From the NCBI GenBank assembly GCA_009792885.1, contig WMCF01000025.1, forward strand, positions 833,233 to 897,232: DNA of 64,000 nucleotides. The letters are read 5' to 3'. The position numbers and the translations under genes were made by a program. Below the pieces are notes generated by a model. That model had not been told where the DNA came from, ran no database searches, and saw nothing but the letters and a program-made list of their open reading frames with translations. Positions 38,581-50,620 of the stretch are shown piece by piece (the stretch's first letter is position 1; each line of letters opens with the position of its first letter). The DNA comes from Eremophila alpestris peregrina. Lineage: Eukaryota > Chordata > Aves > Passeriformes > Alaudidae.

Positions 38581-40167
38581 TGTAGCATAATGCAGAAAAA
38601 TGTTTCTGCTCTCAGTCTCTCTGAGAAAGGGAAAAAAACTCAAACAAATATGGAAAGAAAATTTTTTTTGTTAAAAAAAGAAGAAACAGTTGGGATGTAT
38701 TTGACTGCCTACTCATCTTTGAGAATGCACAGTGTGGTAGAGATCAGTAAATGCCACAGCTTATAGATCAACCTAAGATGAATGAGCCAGTTATTTTCAC
38801 ACTGTTTCACTCCTTCTTCTCATTTTTATCTTAAAGACAATATTGTCTGAGATTTATTATTTATTAATTTCGTTATTTTATCATGCTGGCACTTCTGTCA
38901 GGAGCATAATATTTACTTTAATCCAGCTATGGTTGAATCAAATTTTCACTCTCCATTATAAATATATGCACCCAGAGTTAGTCTGCTGACCTCATGACAC
39001 TTATTACTGATTTGCATTGTTGCAAAAGTAAAGGAAATTTGACCCTCAACATGCAAATCTTATATTATCCACCCCTGATAGACAACACTTTCCTTTCTTC
39101 AGTACAATTTCTTAAAATTAAACAAGACTGTTTCTATCATTTCTTCATTTTTGGTGGTGGATTGGGTGTAAAATAGACATTTTCCTTAGATAAGCTACTT
39201 TAGTATTGAATATAACAATTGATAGCATTTTCCTAACAATCTATTTCTCTTCTTATTCCTGTTCTGCACAACTTCTAATGCCTACTGAAATTTAAGCTTT
39301 TAGAGGATAGACTATTTTCAGCCTTAAATGTGTCTTAGAAAGAAGCCTTCTTTATATCAAATGTTGAATTCACTGGTTAAAATAGAACATTTACCCCAGG
39401 ATTTGCAGCAAGGTAAGCTAGTCTTTTGTTTTTAATTATGCCACTTTGTAAAACATATTAAAACACTCTGGGTTTGGAAGTTTGGGTGGTTTAGTTTTTT
39501 TCTCTATAAAATATTAACGACTTTTGCCTTCAAATAGGTTTGAATGGAAATTTCACATCAATTTCTGGATTTTATTCTTTTCTAATGTTTATGAAGATGC
39601 AGAGATAGTCACATCTTGGGACTGAGCATGGAACCACTCAGCATATTGCTGCATGCTGACTTCAAAAAGAACCTGACACATTTTAATTGCATGACAGTGC
39701 ATTTGTCACCACTAATTTTGAAAGTGATTGCATTGGAATAGTTAGGTTATGAATGCAAACACATGCCAGACAGTTGGAAGAGTGTGCTAAGTCTTGTTTG
39801 TCTTCAAGGTGTGCCACTGAAGTAGTCTCCTCAGACTGTGGCTTTTCTTTCCTTTCCTTATACTCAACTAGCATCATCTTAAAAAAAGAAAAAAACTAAC
39901 AACAAAACAGAGAAAGCTGTTTTAAATAAAGTTAAAAAACAACACAGACACAAAATAATTATTATTGTATTGCTACACATCATACCAGATGAAAACATAT
40001 GACAAATGTGATAGCACAAGTAATAGCTCTCAAGAGGTAGTTTCAATGAAGAACACCTTTTACATCAGTGTTTTTCTGTGAGAATCTTCAAGAATCATCA
40101 TTTCAAGTCCAATCTTGCAGAATTCTATCAACAGCCATTTGGTTTCTAGACCCAAGTTTCCTTTAAA
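38581..40167. other. Non-coding, AT-rich
   Basis: No gene is seen. Two octamer words (ATTTGCAT at 39010 and ATGCAAAT at 39051) face each other, but octamers recur elsewhere in the window by chance. Confidence 0.6.
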
Positions 40168-40608
40168 ATGTCACAATGCAAAGCTCTGTGTACTGTTGCT
40201 GGACATAAGTCATGGAAGTTAGACCTCCAGAAGGAGACATCATATTCTACTGAGGAACAACTCCAAGAAACATTTTGGGATCTGGACCGAGAAGCAACCA
40301 AACATGAACTACTAGTAAAAGGTAATGGTAAACAGCATATAAATGGGGAGAGTGGTGAGGGGATGCATATGCACACAAACAGGGGACACCCAAAGGAGCC
40401 AGGAGCCCATTTTACTTCTGTGAAGAGCTTCACCGAAGTGGCGCTGAATCACTATGAATTGGCTTCTTGTCCCTCCTTTTGGAAGAATGTTGATGATACT
40501 TTGGGGTTACAGAAAGTAACAATAGAAATGATCCATCTGCTGTATAGTCTGCCATGTGGTAAAACATTAAAGGAAATCAAGCGGTTTGGCTTATCAGAAG
40601 AAAGATGA
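40168..40608 (+). other. 146-codon ORF, unrecognised; probably non-coding
   Basis: An ATG-initiated frame runs for 146 codons in AT-rich DNA. The peptide is charged and mixed (K, E, H, D throughout), more protein-like in texture than the other ORFs here, but it shows no domain, signal peptide or membrane segment that I recognise. The start context has A at -3. A weak splice-acceptor-like TTGGTTTCTAG ends at about 40149. A 95-codon frame is open on the opposite strand (40433-40146). It may be a chance ORF, a lineage-specific transcript or a decayed retrocopy; chance is favoured given 64 kb in six frames. Confidence 0.2.
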
Positions 40609-41989
40609 AAAAATAGAAGAGGAAGATTGTTTAATTATAGTTTTATAAGTACTGGGCACTCATCTACTCTCATCTACTAAAGAAAGAATAGAATCAACAG
40701 CCATAAAGTAAAGACAGATAAATTCATATTTAGTACTAAGTTATGCTCTTACAGTGACACTTACTACCAAGGGAAGTGGTGGATTCTCCACAACTTAATA
40801 TATCCAAAGCATGGTCTGGAAGTCTGCCTGTAAGATATGCTTTCGTCAAACATAAATCACTGAGCTCAGGAAATAAATCTATATGATCTAATGTTTTTTT
40901 CTAGCCCTTAGATCCCATGTATTTATTAAATATGGTATAGATTAAAATTTAACTAATAGCTTTGAGACTTTCTTTGGTTTCTGTTAAGTTATTGTCTGTT
41001 TTTAAATACTTAGTGGGTATCATGGCCTGTCTCTGTTTTCCCTAAGAGGCCGGGGTCAATTCAGAAGTATTTCTCTTAACTTTAGCAAATAATTGTAAAG
41101 GCAGCTAAAGCCATACTACACACAGATGGTCATACTGGACTGGAGAGCAGTCCAGGAAAAAAAAGAGTATGTTTCATATTAGGATATCTCCCTAAGCTGC
41201 GCAAAAAAAGAGTTTGAAGAAAAGGTATGTGTTTTGAAGTTTATGTTCTTTCACAGGCTACGGAATTTATTTCAAACGAGAGCAAGAAATGCTCCAAAGG
41301 CTATTTTTAATTCCTGCTTGTATTTATCTAGAACTTGCTGAAAAATAATTCTTCAAGAGTCTTGTTTTTCTTTTACAAAGAGTTATCAATTGACCTCCCT
41401 TCAATCAATATAGAGATAAACAAACAAACCAATATTTAAATGTCTGAAGTTTCCACTGCTGTAATATGTAAGCATTAATTAAAAGGTTTGGAAAACTGCG
41501 CCTTCATGTCTCCAAAGTGGCTACCACTTTCAGTTAGGACAATAATATATTATAATAAATTATTAAATATTCTCAAAGGAAAACTAAGTATAAATGTGAT
41601 CCCTTAAAAATCATTACTTCAATCTAAGAGATACAGTGGAGTCAAAATACAAATACAAATCACAGGTAAGTGGAGAAATTAGCAAGTATTTTCTGTAATT
41701 CCTCAATTTCCCTCCTTTTAATATTGCTATCATTACTGTGGTGGTTCTCATTAAGTTTGTGGCTATAATTAGAACTTTCCATGTGATGAGCACTCTTCAG
41801 ATAGAAAGGAAGATGTAGACTCTGTTTGGAAGTGCATGTTAATTGTCATTGTGTTTCATATTGTTTCCATTTTTAAGAATATCTAAACAACGAAACTTCA
41901 AAATGTTTTCACTTAAATGTGGTGGAAGTAATCACTGTTTGCAAAGGAGAGATCAAACACAGACTAGGCTTACAAATCTTTCTCTCCCA
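40609..41989. other. Non-coding, AT-rich
   Basis: Unique AT-rich sequence without ORFs worth noting or recognisable repeats. Confidence 0.65.
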
Positions 41990-42470
41990 TAACGATCAAT
42001 TCTGCCACACATGGAAATAAGGAGGCATGCATTCTTGACAGATACGCTGATCCTTGCCATTGTTCTGGAGTGAGCTCGGACACATGGTGTGCACTGGTCT
42101 GTGAATTGCCCTGGACTGACAGGAAACTGAGCAGATGCTCATCAGGACTGTTGCAGATACTTTCACCCTCTCTTGGTGGCTTGAGGCATGACTATATTCC
42201 AACCCAGGATGTCTCCCACCACCAAGAGGTTTGGAGGGAGGTTAAATCCCCCAGTGGAACTGCTATTTCCCAGTGACATGGGTTGATCAGCAGTGGAGTT
42301 GGAGCTTTAGAATCCCAAACCCTCTGCTTTGAGAGCTTATACTTTCCCTCCAGCACCCGTATAATATCTTCCACAGCTACAGCAATCTGAAAATTGTCAT
42401 TCTTTTGATGCAAATCAATGTGGACAAACAGTCTGTCAGAAATATGGAGTGCCTGAGGTCTGCTCTGCAC
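41990..42470 (-). pseudogene. Possible decayed coding remnant, unidentified
   Basis: Two adjoining minus-strand frames are open: 92 codons (42470-42192), then 68 codons in another frame (42202-41996). Read end to end they suggest one frame interrupted by a frameshift. The first peptide has a mixed, protein-like composition (for example FQIAVAVEDIIRVLEGKYKL), but I do not recognise a family. It may be an old retrovirus-like or retrocopy fragment, or coincidence. Confidence is low. Confidence 0.18.
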
Positions 42471-42989
42471 ATCTAAAGGTACTTTTCTCCTGTGCAGTCC
42501 TCAGTACTGTATTTCTCCATGTCATGTGGACCTTACTCACCTGACAGGATTCATATGGCCCTCACATCAACCTTACACAATTGAAATGGTGGCATCTTGA
42601 CTACATCAGTACATCAGTAACTACCCTACTGATTTTGCATCACCCATTTTGATTAAATCCCAGAGTCTGATGAAGGGAATAGATCCATTTCTTCTTTCTT
42701 CACTATACATTGTCCTCCAAAAAGTCAGGATTCCAGTTCATGCCATAAGGAACAACAAATGCTCTCTATACCCTGGATCATGTAGCCGTTTCAAATAGTT
42801 GAGGACCACAGCTGCTTTATGACACGGCCCAAAACTCCTGCCCAGTCAAGGTGAAAGTTTAATTCAGGTGGCCAAGTGAATCATACAGGACAGACCTCTG
42901 AGACAAGTACACCTGGCCTTGAACAGGAGGGATACTGAAGTCTACTGAGCCTTGACCATTCTGCACAAGGGGGTCAAGCTGGCTATATC
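42471..42989. other. Non-coding spacer before the CR1 fragment
   Basis: Unique sequence with a small ACATCAGT tandem duplication at about 42603-42618. Nothing else is recognised. Confidence 0.6.
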
Positions 42990-43125
42990 ACAGCATCAAA
43001 CTCAGAGTTAGAAGGGACCTCTAGAGACGATCTCACCCCAGCTGAGGATCACATCCAGAGACATTAGGAATATTTCCACAGACAGACACTCAGCAACCTT
43101 TATGGACAGCCCCACATTCTTCTGC
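42990..43125 (-). mobile_element. CR1 3'-end fragment, antisense
   Basis: The plus strand reads as the reverse complement of a CR1 3' terminus: GTTAGAAGGGACCTCTAGAG followed by a diverged GATCTCACCCCA, then GAGGATCACATCCAG and a diverged version of the family stretch ending in the equivalent of CAGCCT. The element's 3' end lies on the low-coordinate side. The copy is short (about 135 bp) and diverged, from a different CR1 subgroup than the copy at 22.1 kb. No target-site duplication was identified. The assignment rests on remembered consensus wording. Confidence 0.78.
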
Positions 43126-46100
43126 CATGCCTTTGAGCAGCCTGATAATCTAGATAAATCTTATTTTACAAAATAAAATACTGACAATTTTGGCCATATC
43201 AGTCTAATGTAGGCTGTGTTTCCATGTGTAGTGCATTTCCATTCAGCATGCTTTTACTAAAAACCCCCTTGCAGTAGGCTGTGGGAAGGCAGTAGAGCTG
43301 GAACCAAGCTCTGCTCCTTAGAGGTGCCTGTGACAGAAAAGAGTGTGCCAGTGGCACTTGAACAGCATTAACTTCACACAGTACTGCCTGCATCCTTGCC
43401 AGCTTCCTGAAGGAACTCTACCCCAACACCAAAATGTGCAGATATGGGCAAAACATTATGTTAGGCTCACTGCTGGATATTTAAAAAAAAAAGGTGAAGA
43501 TGCTTTTTTTAGCCTCTGCTGTGCAGCTGCTGCACTCTATGCTGTTATGTGGGATTTTCTGACTGAGTGCCAGCACAGTGTGGCAGTAGGACTGCTCTGA
43601 CCATTGCAGGGTGTCTCAGATGATGTAAAACCACTTGCCCCCAAGTTCCTCCCTAAGATGACTGCAAATTCAAAAGCTGCTAGTCTCATTTGATAGTATA
43701 CATGGCCTGTTCCGTTTAAGCTGCTCACAGCTGCATTATTTCTGTTTTATAGACACTGTGTAAAGCTAGATTTTTGCCCAAAATTTCAGAGACTATGCAA
43801 AAAGTATGATGAAGACCTGAGCTGCAGGCACTCTGGCCACGTTACAAGTATAGAAATGGTTTCTCAATGCAGTTAAAATTATGAAAGCTCTATTATTCAT
43901 GATGACACTGATTATCTTCCCCCATACCTCACTGACAAATTCAGCCACTGCTTTTAGATGAGATATCATACTTTGTCCACAGACAGCCCTAGAGGTAGGA
44001 ATTAATTATTAAATACTGGTTGATGATAATTACATGATAACTTTATTGACCAAAATCAGAAAGGAATGTGTGATATGCTCTAAATCTTCTCTATAAAATG
44101 GATCCTCTGAGAAAAGAGAATGTCTATTCTGAAACAAAAAATTAGCTTTTATATAAACCATCTTTAGAAACCTCTTTGTCAAAAACACTAGCATCATGCT
44201 CTTAAAGCATAAAATGGGAGAACACGTTTTAATCCAAATGTTTTACTTGTCAGGATTAAATTAAATCTAGATAAAAAAGTAGAACAGTAATTCAAATCCA
44301 GTACTGAGGATCACATACAAACTGTGTCCCTGCAAAAATTCATATTTAAATTTAGTTTTGTATATTCTTGTGACTTTCAGTACTCACTCACTCAGAAAGG
44401 ACTAAAAAGTCTTCAAACCAAGAGATCTTAAATGAACTTTCCAAAAATCAGATAAAATTTACAACAAGAAAAAAAGAAAAATTAAAAAATCAAGCTTGTT
44501 CATTACATTTCATTATATTATTATTCCTTACAATTATAGTCTGTAAAAATTTTAATGCTACTAGTTTTAGATTAGTTCTCTGTCATTTCAGGAGAAAAAG
44601 TGTTTCATGTAGTACAGCTACTACTTTTCTGATTCTTTTTGGATACCATTACAATAATGGAATTTCTACAACTACAAGAGGGAATGCAAAGAGAATTTAG
44701 GTGAAAAATAACAGGTTGGATATCTGCACATTGCCTATTTCAGAATGTTTTAATTTATATCTGGGGACCACTACTTGCATTTAACAGTATTTTACGTATA
44801 TACAGAACTAAATAAAGAGATTGGAGATATTGCAGGAATAAAAATCCACAAATATAGAGGAGTGTTTGTGACAGAAGGATGACAAATGAATTTTAACATG
44901 CATATCAGAAATCAGATTTATAACAGAAAAACAAGGTGTCTCAGAACCCCAGAAAATTTCTGCTCCAGCATTTGAACAAAGCTTTAATCTTAACATCATC
45001 CAAGGTGGCAAATTCTCCTGAAGATGGGACTGAAATTAGAATCGCATGGATCTACAACTTTATGAAGTTAGGCACAAGTAACAATTTAAGGTAGGGTTAA
45101 GCAGTCTAGTCTGGTGCTTTCTCAAACCTTGGCACTCAGTGTGGCTCAGTCCCTGTCCAACTGCAGATCCCAGCCATCCTCTCTGCATAACTCTTACTCT
45201 GTGCCAGGATTTGAGCTGAGCACAAGACAACCATTTTCTTTCAAGAGGAAACGGTTGAGAGGACAATTTGCAAAGGGATGCATGGCTTACCAATGGTCTT
45301 AGGACACACAGCACCACCCATGATACCTACTGAACAACACAAACTGGTTTCAGTTGGGGAAAAGGCCCTGATTCTGGCCGAAAATCAAGGACTCAGGAAC
45401 ACAGCATAATACAGCACTGCATCCCTCTTATGTTCTGAAGGACCAGCTCCCCCAGGATGGTGACATCTCTGCACACTTTCACAGCTTTTGTGCCATGGCC
45501 TACTCAAACACATGTAGCAGAGTCAGGGTTGGCAGAAATGGCAAGCAGTTGGTGAACTCAGAAGAGAGCACATTGTCTCCAACAAGGCTGGCAACATGTT
45601 TCCTGCATGGCTTCCTAACTTGAATCCTCTCCAGGTGGTCATATGCTAGGTATGAAGCAAGGCACACTAGACAGATTTGGGGGTGATTAGATGCACAGGA
45701 GATAGGTACTGAGCCAGGCCATGAGGACAACTGATACACCCTGAGGACATAACCAGTCTACCTTTATCCAGTGTCTGCCTTGAACATGGACAGCATCCCC
45801 ATCCAGCTGGCCTAGAAGTCAGAAGTTAGCCCTGACATGGGTCACATGACTGTATAGATCTTTGTCTTAATTTTGGATTGATAGCCCCAAGCACAAATGT
45901 AAGGAACTCAGTACCTCCTTCACTACCTGTTCTTTCAGAGGACATGACAAAAATCATATGCCTGAACATGAGAGATATTGGAAGAAGGTTATGGGGGATG
46001 CCAAGTAAGAAGTGTCTATTTTTATTCTGGAAGTGGGCCATCCACCCATTTCTCCAGGAAAGTAATGCTTACTACAAGTGTAATCACTGTAACTGAATCA

Positions 46101-46799
46101 TTATGTTGTCTGGATTTTTCTTTTCTCTCCTTCTGCCTTGTTCAATACTCTGCCCTTGACAGTATATCTTTCCAAAGTCTGTTTCACTGAATAGTCTTTA
46201 GACAGTTCTGGTACTTTTTAAGTACCAGATTGAAAGTCAAGTCAGATAACAGATAGAAATCATATATAATGGCAAGAGAACAGAATTAATGGAAGCTTTA
46301 TAACAAAAATGGTATCTAGAAGAGAAATGATTAATCAGGATTGGCTGGAATCTCCTGTAATGATGAATAATTCAATATATAACTGGTAAGAGTATCACTA
46401 GCCTGTATCCCTATACATTTGGTTCATCTGAGAAAATCACTATGTAAATAGAAAGAGCACAGAAGCACTCCAAGGCCTCTGTAACAATGGGAAATTCTTT
46501 ATTTAAATGATGGAATTAACATCAGCCTGAGGCTTTCCTGTGAATTTCTGATGCAAAGCTGCAATTTGCATATCTGTGAGTGTGTATGATATAGATTATC
46601 GCACATAAATAAAGATCTGCAGAGCTCTCTGAATTCTTCCTGTACAGATCTATGAGTAAGTACTAATGTACTGCCTATTTTGGGTTTCTCTCTGTGCAAA
46701 GAAGCATTAACTTCCAAGCACACAAGAGTAATTTAAATTAGTGGTGCTTAATGTATGGCTGGGCAGAAGTCTCTCCATAGTTGCTCTGTAGCTCTTCTG
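43126..46799. other. Non-coding; nothing recognisable
   Basis: AT-rich 43.1-45.0 kb, then a GC-balanced 45.06-45.8 kb patch with ORFs of 85 codons or fewer that I cannot assign. An old unrecognised repeat is possible there. Confidence 0.55.
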
Positions 46800-47330
46800 T
46801 GCAGGAGCAGCAACAGCTCAATCCAAACAGAGAGTTTGCCCCCAGATATCTCTTCTCCCTGACTTCCCCTTTCCCTGAAATAACCTGTTAGTACCCTGTG
46901 GGGTGAGGTGGAGGACAACTGAGCCTGTGGTGTTGCCCCCCTGAAAGTCTAAGCAACAGCAAGCAGTAACCTGGCCAAGTTCAGCTGCATGTGTGGCAGC
47001 AGAGGAACCATCCAGAAAAGCCTGTGAAAAAACCCACCAGCAGCATCCCATCCCTCCCAGTGACTGACAAGAAATGTCACCATCACCTGCACCCTGCCTT
47101 AGGCAAGGGCAGAGGAGAGCCATCACAGTCAGGTAACTGGCTCCCCCTCTGACAGGGGAATGCCCAAATACAGGGGCCAGGGGTCCTCTTGATCCTTTGG
47201 CATCATCTGACAAACGCAACGGGACAAGGCAGGAAACAGCCTCAGAGTAAGGACTGTATAATCCTGACCATGCCCTAGCAACTGTCTGATCATTTGGCTG
47301 GGGAGATAACATCACACTAGTGAGGAATTA
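46800..47330 (-). other. GC-richer block with a 165-codon minus-strand ORF, unrecognised
   Basis: The base composition rises clearly above the flanks. The minus strand is open for 165 codons (47315-46818). The peptide is rich in G, S, L and C, has no domain I recognise and reads like translated non-coding GC-rich DNA. An old unrecognised LTR is the likeliest explanation, since the patch is of LTR size, but TG/CA termini with a target duplication were not found. It is not annotated as a gene. Confidence 0.3.
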
Positions 47331-50300
47331 ACACCAAGGTGGAAGATAAGGATCTCCCAGTTTTGATCCTTAATCCACTCCCACCTAGGATTTGAACTGC
47401 TGGTAACATCTGCATCCCCCCTAGTAATTTGTCCAGCTATCCATGTTCCCCTTTGTTTATGTGGTGCCTCCCTCTCCTCATCTTATCCTGCACTGATAAT
47501 GGGAATCATTATACAAATGAGAGGATATAGCACAGATGACAACATAATCTATCATTCCTTCCTGTAACTGCAGTGTTGTATGATATTCATGCAGGCAGAC
47601 CTGGAAAGAATCCTTGACATATAAAGAGGCAGAACCACACTCACTTTGCCCATCTTTGAAAAGAAACACAAGGAGTGTGACAATTGCAAAAAATTGTGCT
47701 GCATATTGGTGTCACTGTTCATAAACTTGACTTTTTTGACTTGCTCATAAACCATCCATTGGTCTATGAACTGCCACCAGTTTAAATGAAATAACTTCTT
47801 TTTTCAGATATTAGAATTCTAGACTAGCTAAAGGACTTTCTATTGAAAAATTTTAACACCTGGAAATTAATTTGGATTTTTTATTAATATTTTGAAGTTA
47901 CATATTCAAGGACAATACTTAGGCTGATAAAATACAAACTTTTCAGAAAACAATGCAGAAGTACAGTGTAGAATAACACAAGGAAACACATCAAAACCAG
48001 GATTTTTGCCCTGCAAAGTAACCTGCTGAAGAAAGATATAATGAAGATCTGTAAAATTATAAATGTTCTTGACAAGCTAACTAGGGAACCATGGTTCATT
48101 TTTACTCCTGACAAAAGAACTAGGAATACCAAAACTAATGATCATTTTGAATGACCGAAGCAACAGAATATTTTTTTAATACAATGCACAATCAAATACT
48201 GGAAGTTAATGTAAGATGAATTTATTAAACCAAGCAACTATAACACATGGTTGTCTGGATGTGATACATGGATCATAAATGAGTTAATGAGTAAATCACA
48301 GAAAATCATAGGTTAATTCAAGGGGATCATCACTATATGTTTTTGACCTCCTTAATACAAGATCCATTTATTTTTCCACTATACAAGAGAAGTTAGACAG
48401 ATCATTGATTGGACCCAAACATCATGGATCACCAAAAATGACCAATGCCTTATACTGGTAATCACATACACACACACCCCTTGCTCTTGCCTTGAACTTG
48501 ATGCTGAAGTTCATGCTGAACTGCTCACAGGGCTGCTGTTATCCACAAAAACCTGTCAAAGTACACCAAAGGAAGCAGAGACTCATAGCAATTCTCATTA
48601 TGCTTTTTTCCTTCCAGCAAAGGCTTTTGCACACATTACTGTGCACTACAAAAATAGAAGACCTAACTGCTTCAGTTTTCATCTTCAGTTTTTCATCTTT
48701 TCATCACAGTACATTTTGAGATACTTAAAAAAAAGTTGCAAACACGTGTGTAAACAAGGAATATTTGCAGTGAGTGAAGGGGCCATGGTCACATTTATTA
48801 GCATCACTCAAACACACATCTTTGCAGTGCCTCACCTGGGCTGCCAGGCCTTGAATGTATCCATGAAGGATGGAGACACAGGAAGGAGTACTGGAATGAA
48901 CAACAGATGAAAAACAAAACTTAAATGCTTAGTTGCAAGGCTTTGTTTCTTGATAAAGTTGCTGGGAGGTCAGCCAAAAGAAATAAAAGAATAGAAACAA
49001 GCAGCAAGCCAGAGAAGGTTCATATTTGGTAAAGAGGAAACGTGTCAATACAAGGGTTTGGAGGTGACTGTGCAGAAGCAGAAGTGTAAGTGAAATAGTT
49101 TATTTTGATGTGACAGCATTCTTGCTGTATTTAAGACAATAAGTGAAGTGTTGCTAGAAGGTTTCTAATGAACAATTTAAGAAGTCCCAAGGGCCTGAAC
49201 AAAAGCTGTATAACAAAGGGCATAAAGGGGATTCAAAGATGTTAAACAGGAAGGGAAACGTGCAGCACTATATATAGGAAGAGGTAATGAGAAGGGAGAA
49301 GCAGAAGGAGCATTTGAACACAGCAGTTTTAGTTTTAGTTTTCTAGGCTACAGCTCTTGCCTATAGCAATGAACTTTTGCCTATCTGTAGCAGTGAAGGC
49401 AGGCCAGAGCAGAACAGAGTAACTCCAGAGTCATCAAGAGAAATTAAGACAGATTAGAAAAAATTAGAAGAGAAAATAAAAGAGTGAGTACAGTTAGAAG
49501 AAAAGAAGGATTAGATATGGCCTTTTATTTTTTTTTAAGCTTTGGGTATTTCTATTAAGAAAAAGATGCTACTGAGGTAGCCAGAAATGAGTTTTACAAA
49601 GGCTTGATGTTATTGCTAAAAGTTGCCAGAACTAGAAAGCTGAGGAAAGTTAAGGATATGAAAGCTGGGTTAGCAGCTGCAAACATCCATAGTGTGAGGT
49701 AAAATCACGTAATGATTGAACTCTGTAAGGATTTTCTAGAGGGCAGAGTGATATAATTCCACACTAGAGGACAGAAATAGCCAGAGTACTAAATAACACA
49801 GCACATAATGTGATTAATGAGGCAAATATTTTTAACAGGTTTGAGTTAGTAATTGAAACCTTGCAAAAGACTTCACCCAAGAAGCAAATTTATTTGAAGC
49901 CATCCTTGTTTCATCCTCTAATTTTATGCAAGGACTGGAAATTATGCATTTGAGCAATGCCCAATAAACTTTTTTTTATGTATTTACTAAGAGATAAAAA
50001 AATGAAGAGGCTTTTCTGTCTGAAGTTTGTGAAGCAGCTGTTTACAGTGCGTTCTGAGGTTGAGAGAGGTTTCCTGGTATAAATCAAAGCCAGTCACATG
50101 CTATGTGGTATTTCCACTGTGTCCTTGATTATCTAAGAGCACAGAAAGTAATCAAGAGTATCTTTCCTGCTCAGCAGAAGCTATTTCCACTGACTTTCTC
50201 TGAAAGAGAGCTTCCACTTCAGCTGAAGTATCTGCTGTAGCTGGAAAAATTTAAGGCTTTCTCTTTTCCCCTAGGGGCTATATGGCTTGTGTCCATCAGT

Positions 50301-50464
50301 AACCTAGCACATTATTAGCTACAGAAGTATTTACCAGTTATGGGAACCCGCTTTTCTTCTTCCTCTTCATTTACAAAATGCTGGGTTTTATATTACTGTT
50401 CACAGATTGAATTCACACCACCTTGGCTGTTAAAATCCCTTTGTAAACACACGCTACTGTCAAG
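47331..50464. other. Non-coding; nothing recognisable
   Basis: Unique sequence with the TATA-like site at 49.27 kb and short ORFs only. Confidence 0.6.
49269..49278 (+). promoter_or_regulatory. TATA-box-like sequence
   Basis: TATATATAGG is followed about 60 bp downstream by GTTTTAGTTTTAG repeats and then a less AT-rich stretch. It could be a remnant LTR promoter or chance in AT-rich DNA. No gene lies downstream. Confidence 0.15.
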
Positions 50465-50620
50465 TGCGTGTGGGCGCGGCTTCCAGCGCTGGGAGCGGCA
50501 GCTCCACAGGGAGCCGGGAGGCACCTGAGGAAAAGCAGCTCCTTGCTGCTGGAGTGGTGCTCTGCTTCTGCTGCTTCCCCTGCCCAGGAAATGCTTTCTC
50601 GGCTCACACGGGATGAGGTA
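50465..50620. other. CpG-rich patch of unknown origin
   Basis: About eight CpG occur in 150 bp (TGGGCGCGGC, CAGCGCTGG, GAGCCGGG, TCTCGGCTC, CACACGGG) amid CpG-poor DNA. A perfect 10-bp palindrome CCAGCGCTGG lies at 50483-50492. Overlapping ORFs of 60-80 codons on both strands have no recognisable homology. It may be a small promoter, a non-coding exon or an unrecognised old LTR fragment. Confidence 0.35.

Noticed and set aside
39010..39058. Facing octamer motifs ATTTGCAT and ATGCAAAT, 41 bp apart
   Set aside because: The same octamers recur at about 23837, 28974, 46565 and 53389, as expected by chance in AT-rich DNA.
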